Shown here piece by piece: positions 48,537 through 64,000 of a DNA stretch of 64,000 nt. Within the stretch, counting starts at the first letter, position 1, and every line of letters begins with the position of its first letter. Made by a program: the position numbers and the translations under genes. The stretch covers positions 1 through 64,000 of the forward strand of contig FWWN02000359.1 in NCBI GenBank assembly GCA_900175165.2. The letters are read 5' to 3'. The stretch comes from Rhizomucor pusillus. Lineage: Eukaryota; Mucoromycota; Mucoromycetes; Mucorales; Lichtheimiaceae. A model generated the notes under the pieces. That model made no database searches. It had not been told where the DNA came from and saw only the letters and a list, made by a program, of their open reading frames with translations.

Positions 48537-49233
48537 GATTTCATTCAGGACGGAGTGGGTAGGTTGCACGGAGTGAGAAAGAGACGCGTCTCACCCGCCA
48601 ATTTCAATTGTGACTCGTGAACCATGCTTCGAGTGTCATATCTTCTTTGGGATTAATCTTAGCGATGAAGTATTTCACTATAGTTTGTTCCCGTCTTCTG
48701 GAGTATAATTTATAGATGATTGTAAGTAAATCTGTAGAAGAGCTTTTGCGACCTTCTAGAGATAAAATAAGGTACTGACAAACGCTATTTCCATTGTCCT
48801 GTAATGGTCAACATAGATTACCTATCAGCCTGCGGAAGTATTGAAACTCATGATACTTGAGGACCTGACCTTATGAACCTCTACATTTATACTATACATG
48901 TAGCTGCTGGTATCGTACCAGGTATGGCTGCAGTCAGCCACATTCACGCGCTCTCTTCTATTGTAGGTCCATACAATCGTCCAGCATATTTATTCGAGAC
49001 TTTCGCTATGGGGTTATGGCATTGAGTTCATCGCAAACCGCGTATATATCATCACAGCATCGTCACTTTCGTCGCATTAGCTATTCATATGGGATAGTCT
49101 GATCCCATTTTTGTGCGACAGCCACTCAGAGGCTGGTTTTCCAAAAGGGAATGCTGACGTTCCATTTCACAACCAAATTGACCTCTTTCACCGCTCCTGT
49201 ACTCTCCTTACAGCGTGCCTCAGCCATTCTGCC
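48537..49233. other. Divergent intergenic region, about 700 bp
   Basis: Between the HMG-box and PHD-finger genes, transcribed apart. A short frame starting near 48872 reads hydrophobic but has a stop after about 45 codons and no clear family; not called. Confidence 0.45.
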
Positions 49234-51408
49234 ATGAGTGCTGTTCCCGCTGAAATGCTTGCACGGAAGCAGCCTCTGTTGTTGCCAAAGTATATTCTGA
49301 CAATACTGTGTTCCTTTTTACAAGCTTTGGCTGATAATTTCGCTCTCTTAGAACCCCAAATGCCTTATCTTCCCTTGACAATAGCAGAGCCAGAAAAGAC
49401 GCCGTCTCCTCTCGAAATCGTCCCAGTGTCGAAAATGACGAAAATGCAAAGTCTGTGAAGGAAGCGGTTTATATGCACTACAACAAAATGCCACCAGCGC
49501 CGGCTCCAACAACAAAAGTTGCAGATCGACCAACCAATTCTGTTAACACCTGTTTGCCAAAGAACCGTGATACTGTCATTGGCAATCAAGAGTACTCCTT
49601 TGTTACTCACTCGTTCACCAAAGTTAATGAACGTCTTCAAGTGAACCGCCACATTGACCACCCAAAGACAGGTGGCAAAACATTCTTCACCGCAATGAAA
49701 TATGCTTCCCCTGCTCCTCGCAGAACACGTATGACCACTGAGCAACTGCGCTTGATGTCTCGACGGATCGATCCTACTCAACCACTCAAGAAGCCACCGT
49801 TGCCTGTACTATATTGCCCATCACCCCGTCAGCGCTCTCAGCCACGGCGGAAGACATCATCACTTCAACAAGTCGCCGACAGGCACAAACGTGGTTCTGG
49901 CAGTATTGACAAGTCCAAATACAACCACGTCAAAAGATTAAGCGAGGTGCTCAAAGTACGTCTTGCTCTAGCAAAATACCGGATGATTGAGAAGATGGAA
50001 ACAGAAGGCAACACTGTCGACAATGAATTGTACGACCTCCTTAAAGCTAAGGAATCCTCGTCTTGGCCCAACCACTCTCAACAAGAACGCCCAGTGCGAT
50101 TTCCCGCAGAGCGACAACGCTCATCCACCTTTTTAACAACTGTCGGTAACGGCAAAAACATCTTCAAACATACGCATCGGCCTCGAAATGAACGAAGCCA
50201 GCCAAAATTGAATGCTTTGCGCGGTCTGGAAAACCGTGCGGTATTACCGTCATCCCGAACGTCGCTTTCGGTGTCTCTGGAAATGCGAAATGGAATGCAG
50301 CCACGGAAAGACGGCTACAATCAGGAGGGAGTAATCACCCCTGCTCATCGATCCTCTCTGTCTCTGCACAAACCTGTAAAAGGTGAGAACAATCATTTGT
50401 TTCGTGTAACACACTCTAGATGCTAATCTACCCAACGCAGACTTCGTGTGCAAAGCATGCAACAGGTCGTACAAGACCAAAAACGGTCTTCAATATCATA
50501 TGAATCGCTGCAAATTCTACAATAGCCATATCGATAACATACATGAAATCTACAATAATAGCATCAACAACATTACCTCCACCACTGACGCCGCTGCCGC
50601 TGCCATCGCCGCTGCCATCGCTGGTACCGCCAACATGACCTCTGCCATCCCCACCCCGGCGGCTATTCTTGACGCCGCCGACAGCTCCATCGAAACCATC
50701 GAAAAATCTATCATCAACAACATTGGAAGCATCCAAGATACCAACATCCACAACGAAAGTAAGGAAGAAGATGACGATGCTGTGATCAATTGTATCTGCG
50801 ATGCATCAAATGAAGAAGATGGTACAATGGTGCAATGCGACATATGCTGTTCTTGGTTGCACGTTGCCTGCGTTGGTATGCAAGAAGATGAACTCGATGA
50901 TGATTACAAATGCCCACGGTGCTTGCGAGAAGGCCGTGGTGGAAAGGTCAAACCACCAGAGTTTAACATGCAAACCGAACAACATGTCAACGATGATGAC
51001 GAGATGGAAATCGAATATGCTATCACAAAGCCTGAAGATGATGAAATTCAAGATGGTAACAACAACCGCAACGATGAGAATATGGATGCCACAGAGGCGG
51101 ACGCTGCAGAGCAGGTCCCGTTATTCCATCATGATGAGGACACAGATCAGAGCCCTTGGCCGCAGCCTGGTGACACCACGGACTTTGATGGTTATTCAGC
51201 TGCCATACCAGACGCATCATGGAGCATATCTGAAACAAGCTTACCGTCGCTCTTGTTCTCCGATAACGGTGTGGGTAGCAGCTTGCTGGAAGACGATGTG
51301 AACGATCGCACACCTTCGAGCGTACTCTCTCAATTCAACTATCTGGGTACTGAAAACGATGAACAATGGAAGAAGTATGCTGATTTTGAGCATGACTTCA
51401 TCTGCTAG
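49234..51408 (+). CDS. PHD-finger protein with a C2HC zinc finger
   Basis: Three exons (49234-49289, 49352-50382, 50441-51408), 684 aa. The first ~360 residues are basic and low in complexity. Then comes a single finger CKACNRSYKTKNGLQYHMNRC (C-x2-C...H-x3-C), a Thr/Ala-rich linker, and a PHD finger, CICDASNEEDGTMVQCDICC then SWLHVACVGM...YKCPRC, which fits C4HC3 spacing. The C-terminal 220 residues are acidic. PHD fingers read histone H3 tails; fungal relatives such as Cti6 link to Rpd3 deacetylase, but assignment to that complex is not supported by anything else here. Intron 1 uses donor CCAAA|gtatat and acceptor cttag; an exon continuing past it would run into a stop. A farther upstream in-frame ATG exists at 49111. 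Confidence 0.82.
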
Positions 51409-51793
51409 CTTAAACATTTGTCATGCATTCATAACCTTTGATTTCAAAACATACTTTGCATATATTTCAGGAGCTTATTTACCCGAAAAAAGAATAAAGC
51501 ATTTCTGTGGATAATGTCAGTGGATAAAGTAGTCTCCTCCGAAACTTGGATCGAAGCTATAATGGGATTTTGAAGTAATGTTTTTAACCGAAGGACATTT
51601 AGGCAGGATGCAGTGAATCGTTCACAATGTCAATTACTTAAGATGGACTTAAATAACTGTCTAAATGAGATGGCCACCTTGTAGAAGAGGAGAGATTCTT
51701 CTGTGGTCGCAGCAGGTTGCCACTGCAGGGACTACAACTGAGCTTCAAAGATCGAACTCAGATTCAAAATACTATTCAAAATATAACATAGCT
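51409..51793. other. 3' side of the Fanzor relic and of the PHD gene
   Basis: 385 bp between the PHD-gene stop and the relic's stop. In Fanzor/TnpB elements the guide (omega) RNA comes from the region overlapping and following the 3' end of the ORF, so this interval is where one would look. I see no stem-loop or terminal repeat that I can name. Confidence 0.4.
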
Positions 51794-54399
51794 TCATGCT
51801 TGCCATCTCCGAGGCGTACGGGCGCAGGCCCCTACCCATTTGACGGGGATGGGTATTCGAGTTAGTTGCCTCGATGGCCTTATGAAGGGCTTCGGGCGTT
51901 GTCCATGTTCAAGCATGAATGCTGCAATAAGGGCTTGCGAGTGCGCGGCTACACCGTCACGATGGAAATGCATTTTGCACACATCGCAGACGGTGACACG
52001 TTTAATTTCTTCGTTGCCATCCTTATCTAAGATAGCACGGCCGGTATGCCTGGATGCTGCTGGTGGTCGACGAAGGTACTGCAGATAAGAAGTTCGCCTA
52101 TCTGTGATGCAGCGTGGGCAGACCTTGCTCGTATTGTACTCATCAACCGCAGTGACTGTATGGCCCTCCGTCTTGCAATGTTTGATGAGTGCTGAAGCTA
52201 GTCGCGTGTCCATCGGCGAAATTGTTCCCTTTCTGCGCGTCGATGAAAGAGCATCTTTCCCAATAGCAAACAATATGTGGTTCTCTCTCTTCTCTGCTGC
52301 CTTCCTCTGCCGCTGACGTCGGCGCTTTTCTTTTTTCCGCTCTGCCCGAGCTTGCTTCTATTCTTCCGTCCAACTTTCTCTCCTTTGCTTTCGCTCTTCC
52401 TGTCGCTCTAAAGCCTGCTGCTTCGCTTGTTCATTCATAACCTTTCTACGGTGTTCCTCATGATCTTGTCGATAGTCTTGTTTGGTAGGTGCCTTTGAAC
52501 ATACTTCAGCTTTCTTCAATATCCTAGTGGCAGCCTTGTCAACAGCAGACTGTATTGAAAGAGTCGTGTCTCACGAACGCCGTAGAACGGGCTTTTTACA
52601 TAGAATTCATGTAATCGGAATCCGTTCCGATCTTTTTGCCATGCCCTCAAATACGCTAGGTACTTGTCAAGATCTGATCTTGTACTACCTGCAGCAAGGC
52701 CCTGTTCAATAATGTCGATGTTTGCCTTGATTTTTCTGTCTTCTAGCCAAGATGCGTTTCTGCGTGCTCGTCCATAAAGTTCTCCGCGGCTGATAGTATG
52801 CTGAACGCCTGGTTTTGCGGGATCGTTCGGCAAGTAAAACGTACCAGCAGCAAAAGTTTCGCCGGGATCCACACCAATAGTTCCATGAACCTTTCTCGTA
52901 AGTTTACATCGCTCGTGACAGGCAAACCATCATGTTCCAGAAGACGGCGACGTGTCTCACGAACTTCTGGAAGGTAGCGGAAAGACTGTATTCCTTGAGA
53001 GTACTTTGATCGTTTCCAATCTCTTAAAGTAACTCGTATTTGGTTTCCGTTTGTAGATAGCATTTCCACTGTGTAGCGCGGATGTATCTCTCCAGAGATA
53101 CCGGGTATTCCCTCTTTTAGTTGTGTGCCATAGGGATTCTCCTTCAAAGTAAAGCATTCCTTGTCAGAGTTTCTTGCCTCTACTCCCACATCGGCAAGAA
53201 CACGGAGTGGAATGCTCGTCTTCCTGAAGATATTTTCGATGGATACTAATCATCTGCCATATGCTCGCCTACGTTTTCAAGCCTTGATAAATTTATATTA
53301 TATATATATCAAAAACCCCTTAAAAGCGACTTACGCGGTGGAAGGCTTTGTGCAAAATGCCTTACATTCTTAATCAACGTAGTGGCAAATGCTCGGTCGA
53401 TGGGAATAAACGTGTTGCCGCTGGGTGCATGAAGAGAGAGCTTGAAGGACATCGTCGGCAAACGTTCAAGCATATAAGCAGAAATTACGGCAAGGATGTG
53501 TGCAGCAGGCGATCTAGTTTCTTCGAATTCTCCATCTTCTTCTTCATCATCTTCTTGCCGTTCTTTCTTTTTTGTCCAGTATGCGCGACTGTATCAGTAG
53601 GTGGCGATTTTATCTTGAGATGTTCAAAAATATCTCCCGCAGATATCTGCTTTCCAATGACTTGTTCAAATTGCTGCCGAATAGAGTCTACAAACTCTTG
53701 GAACATCTTGGCGGATATGCGTTGTTGCTTTGGTCAACTCTTGAGCTGCATCTCTGCATTTGTCGATATCCACCAATGTTTCGCTTTGTGGAATATCAAA
53801 TGGCACATGCCATATCAAGGCAAAGATGTACTCGCCATCGACTTCCGGCCATTGCTCTGGAATGGTAGCTTTACGTTGAAGCTCAATAGCCAAGTCATCT
53901 TGTGTTAAAAGTGTACCACCAAATTGCTTGGTTCGCAGATGGCCCAAAAACCGTACTATCGCTTTCCGTATCTCTGCTGACTCGATCCCTTCTAGTATGC
54001 GTTGCCGCTCCTCCTTTCCAACCAAACCATTGGCATCGCGTTCCAAAAACTCCTTGAAAGCTGCATCTCGAGGCCATCCTTATCGAACCATTGCTCGCTC
54101 AGCCAAGCATTTTGTGCAGAACTCGATTGACCTTTCCATAAAATGGTGAACGATATTCGTTCGGCTAACTTCGTGACAACAGAACCGCGATGCTTGTATG
54201 AAGGTAGTGTAGGAATTTCTTGATGAAGTTCCTCAAAGCCGGCGCACCATAGCTGATGAGCAAACAGTTTCAGGTTTCTTAGTTTGCAATCGTCGTTATG
54301 CCGTACATAAGCCCGTTTCAAATTCAGTTGCCTGGAGTGTTCAGGTTGCCGTAGCGGGAGGAGTTTCAAATGCCCGTAGACGCTCCCACAAAAGCCCAC
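51794..54399 (-). pseudogene. Decayed Fanzor (eukaryotic TnpB-like RNA-guided nuclease)
   Basis: Fragments in changing frames together trace one Fanzor-like protein. N-terminal part (54399 to ~54070): PEHSRQLNLKRAYVRHNDD onward. RuvC-I: TIGVDPGETFAAGTFYL (Asp codon about 52867-52869). A long Lys/Arg-rich helical insert follows. Then VDEYNTSKVCPRC and VTVCDVCKMHF make the C-x2-C...C-x2-C zinc ribbon, and HRDGVAAHSQALI is RuvC-III with its Asp. Breaks: frame changes near 54065, 53710, 53575, 52925 and 52565, plus an in-frame TAG at 52358-52360. A plausible intron survives (53334-53246, GTAAGT donor). Because some 24 neighbouring genes read cleanly, assembly error is an unlikely cause. The N-terminal start is not found; the frame ends 40 nt from the eL42 ATG. 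Active Fanzors cut DNA guided by an omega RNA; this copy should be dead. Subclass (Fanzor1 or 2) not decided. Confidence 0.85.
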
Positions 54400-54438
54400 C
54401 TGCTATGCTACCCATTCCGACCCCTCTCAACTTCGGCA

Positions 54439-55001
54439 ATGGTATGTATGAACGTCGAAAATGGCATGGCAGTTTATGATGAACAGAACGATGGACGCCG
54501 GATGGATTGATGGATGACGATTGACGGATGGATGGGGGAAAGTCGAAACCGGCACGATTCACGTTCATGACACGGAAAATGGAGAATGGCGATTTAATCG
54601 ATGGCGCCGGTTTGTTAGGTCAACATTCCCAAGACCCGCAACACCTTCTGCAAGGGCAAGAAGTGCCGTAAGCACACTCCCCACAAGGTCACCCAGTACA
54701 AGACCGGCAAGGCTTCTTTGTACGCCCAGGGTAAGAGACGTTACGACCGTAAGCAGTCCGGTTACGGTGGTCAGACCAAGCCCATCTTCCACAAGAAGGC
54801 AAAGACCACCAAGAAGGTTGTCCTCCGTCTTGAATGCACTGGTATGTAGCGTCAAGTGCAATGTTTGACTCGAGTTTACAATTTCTCTAACACTTATCCT
54901 GTGTAGCCTGCAAGTACAAGATGCAACTCCCCTTGAAGCGTTGCAAGCACTTCGAATTGGGTGGTGACAAGAAGACCAAGGGTGCCGCTCTCGTCTTCTA
55001 A
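54439..55001 (+). CDS. RPL42: 60S ribosomal protein eL42 (L36a/L44)
   Basis: Three exons (54439-54441, 54619-54841, 54907-55001), 106 aa, exactly the family length. The first coding exon is just ATG, followed by GTATGT and a 177-nt intron ending tttgttag; the second begins [20 protein letters not shown]. Conserved zinc-site cysteines are in FCKGKKC and [20 protein letters not shown]. Residue 56 is Pro in [10 protein letters not shown], the form associated with cycloheximide sensitivity in yeasts (P56Q gives resistance). It sits near the ribosomal E site. The Fanzor relic starts 40 nt upstream on the other strand, so this gene's promoter must lie in or beyond relic sequence. GATGGAT-rich repeats fill part of the intron (about 54490-54538). 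Confidence 0.95.
54490..54538. repeat. GATGGAT-type simple repeat in the eL42 intron
   Basis: Imperfect repeats of GGATGGAT/TGACGGAT units, about 49 bp, within the first intron of eL42. Confidence 0.5.
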
Positions 55002-55073
55002 GCGCAACGTAATAAAAGGGCAACGATCAGAATGCTTTAATCGCCAACATGTACAACCTTCCATTTTATTATT

Positions 55074-58311
<3,238 letters not shown>

Positions 58312-58953
58312 TGCCGTCTCTGCTGGGAAGCACCAGGGAGTTTCTCTTTTCTGCCCGCTGACTGACGAAATTTTGTGGGAACGTGACAGCGGGGGTGTTT
58401 CTCGCATTGCGCGCTTCGGCGCTTGATGCGTAAACTACATCAAGAGCGATGATTAAAAAGCAATCCTTAGATATGAATGATATCTAGCTTGAAATCTTAT
58501 GGCATATATGCGTTAAGCGAATTGTCGGTATATATTTGCGTGCGTTTTCGTGCTATATGTAACGTAAAACCTGAATGTGTAGAATCACTACTTTAGTATT
58601 AGCTGCTTGATAGGATCATAACTCACTTTACACAAAGCGCATTTCGAAGACAAGACTTGTGTGATTCGGTCGCTCTTCATATTATTACATATTAGAGGTT
58701 ACAGCAGCAGATCACAGGTCATGTATCATCATCCTTCTATTGATCCTTTCCGCCATTTTCTTATGATTTATGGCTTTCATAAATTTGCATTAGATGTTTG
58801 CAATTGATGTACGTTGTCTGTGGAGTGCTCTGTGCTGGGAAGCCACGAACATGCATCGGATCTGTTTTATCCCGTGCTCGCGCCACCATGGAACCGAGAG
58901 ATCCACATGAGGCAATTCTTATTGGCTAGCTTGATGCGATACAAAAAGAGGAA
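58312..58953. other. Divergent promoter region, Sel1 protein and PKC
   Basis: About 640 bp. It holds an upstream ATG in a strong Kozak context (58888, gccaccATGG) that opens a 13-codon frame ending in TAG at 58927-58929, in frame with the PKC start I prefer at 58954. Confidence 0.5.
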
Positions 58954-62836
<3,883 letters not shown>

Positions 62837-62976
62837 AGTCGAAAGAGAGAGAAAAAAGGTTACCAAAAATTACCATATACTCATACTTATTATGAAGATG
62901 ACTCATTTTTTATGCTTGATGTTTCGTCTCTCTCTTTAAATCATGATATGCTGTACAAAGAATAATGAGAAATGAT

Positions 62977-63838
62977 CTAATGCTTTTGTACACGTTCCAA
63001 GTACGCGTTCCATCCAGCTTCCTTGTAACGCTTTGCCTGGAACTCGATCTGGTCGGGGTTGCCATAGATACCACGTCCCACGATAATGACATCACATCCA
63101 GACTCAACAATGACCTGGTAAGGCGTTCTATATTGCTGACCGAGTCCATCTCCCTTGACATCCAGTCCGACACCAGGTGCCATGACAACGAAATCTTCAT
63201 CGTCTTTTTCGTTCATCTTGTGCTGGGCAATAAATCCAAAAACAAAGTCTTGGTTACGTCGTGCCATCTCGACGGATTCGGTCGTGTAGCTGCCCTTAGT
63301 CAATGCACCCTTGGATGACATTTCAGCTAATAACAACAGTCCTCGACCGAGAGGAAGACCGACTTCGCGCAATCCGGTGATGATACCTTCGCCAGGCACG
63401 GTGTGGGCGTTCGTAATGTGTGCCCAGGAAGCGATCTTGTAAACACCTTTTCCGTACTGATGCTTGACCGTGTTGCCGATATCCGCAAACTTGCGATCCT
63501 CAAATAACAAGAAGTCGTGCTTCTTTGCCAACTCGCACAGCTGCGCAACAAGGTCTTCGTCAAAGTCATCAATGATATCAATGTGTGTCTGAAGAACTAT
63601 TGCGTCAGCCTAGCTGGACCCATTTTCTCTCTCGTCCTATTGCAAATCGAGATCTGACCTTTAGAATGCAGATGTAAGGTCCACAGGCATCAGCAATGTG
63701 AAGGAGTTCTTTCTTTGTGGTCACGTCGGCAGCGATAGACAGATTCGTCTGCTTACGCTCCATGAGCTCAAACAGAGCTTTAGCGCAACCATTGGGATGT
63801 CGTGCAGCGCGATCAGCGTAGGTCTTGAAAGTGTTCAT
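62977..63838 (-). CDS. pyrG: Orotidine 5'-phosphate decarboxylase
   Basis: Two exons (63838-63659, 63588-62977), 263 aa, normal length. Last step of de novo UMP synthesis (OMP to UMP). Active-site array [18 protein letters not shown] (K-x-D-x2-x2) and [17 protein letters not shown] are intact, as are [17 protein letters not shown] and the phosphate-binding IIVGRGIYG. The single 70-nt intron separates LK from THIDI. Convergent with PKC1, with 140 bp between stops. Known as URA3 in yeasts and pyrG in Mucorales; widely used as an auxotrophic marker. 63839-64000 is its upstream region. Confidence 0.97.
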
Positions 63839-64000
63839 ACCGGCGGGGGAAGAGGGTGCGACGAAAGAAAGAAAAAAGTGGTTGACAGAATCAATGTATT
63901 CCCGCTCCACAATCGTGTAACAACATCACACAGACTTCCCAATCGATGTAGGTCGCTAAGTGCTATATGTTGTTAGAAGAGTTGAATGCGTTAACAACAA

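Noticed and set aside
48872..49010. Hydrophobic reading frame that suggested a mitochondrial insert (NUMT).
   Set aside because: Ends after about 45 codons and does not align in my reading with cob, cox or other organellar proteins.
53246..54399. Reading the Fanzor relic as an intact multi-intron gene.
   Set aside because: Frame changes near 54065, 53710 and 53575 have no GT/GC-AG pair of workable length; a TAG at 52358 also interrupts a coding stretch.

Overview
The window is nuclear DNA of a filamentous fungus, most likely a Mucoromycota (Mucorales-type) species. The reasons are many short spliceosomal introns (mostly 45-90 nt, GTAAGT-like donors, CTAAC/CTGAC branch sites), a GPI-type chitin deacetylase, a fungal-type Pkc1 with a DYG activation segment, a Pho81-type SPX/ankyrin protein, and kinases (WNK type, kelch receptor-like) absent from ordinary ascomycete yeasts. 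No prokaryotic, organellar or viral gene block is seen. I placed introns by hand from splice signals plus phase and homology, giving about 24 multi-exon genes whose frames all close.

Layout: 0.4-4.0 kb Pho81-like (-); 4.3-5.7 chitin deacetylase (-); 6.9-9.1 RhoGEF (-); 9.7-12.8 Mps1 kinase (-); 13.1-14.4 Sec14-like (-); 15.4-16.1 MIX23 (-), divergent from 16.2-17.6 CSN6 (+); 17.9-19.7 amino-acid transporter (-); 21.5-23.0 methyltransferase (-); 24.1-26.4 WNK-type kinase (+); 27.8-29.7 LRWD1-like WD40 protein (+). A gene-poor block (29.8-36.0 kb) holds a broken copy of the 5' end of a nucleoporin gene and a U2 snRNA gene. Then 36.0-39.8 Nup155/170-type nucleoporin (+); 39.9-40.8 ITPase (-); 41.2-42.1 NudC (+); 42.2-46.1 kelch-ectodomain receptor-like kinase (-); 46.8-48.5 zinc-ribbon/HMG-box protein (-); 49.2-51.4 PHD-finger protein (+); 51.8-54.4 a decayed Fanzor (eukaryotic TnpB-like, RNA-guided nuclease family) (-) lying 40 nt from 54.4-55.0 ribosomal protein eL42 (+); 55.1-56.3 aldo/keto reductase (-); 56.6-58.3 CS/Sel1-repeat tail-anchored protein (-); 59.0-62.8 protein kinase C (+); 63.0-63.8 OMP decarboxylase (-).

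Most genes are unrelated housekeeping or signalling genes. One theme recurs: cell-wall and Rho signalling (RhoGEF, PKC with HR1 repeats, chitin deacetylase, and possibly the kelch receptor kinase).

The most noteworthy items are: (1) the Fanzor relic, with RuvC and zinc-ribbon residues still legible despite at least five frame breaks, next to a ribosomal protein gene; (2) a signal peptide-kelch-TM-kinase receptor-like kinase; (3) seven introns that appear to use GC-AG ends, all with the donor GCAAGT, in four genes; (4) an unannotated U2 snRNA; (5) a partial duplication of a nucleoporin gene whose full copy itself looks C-terminally short.
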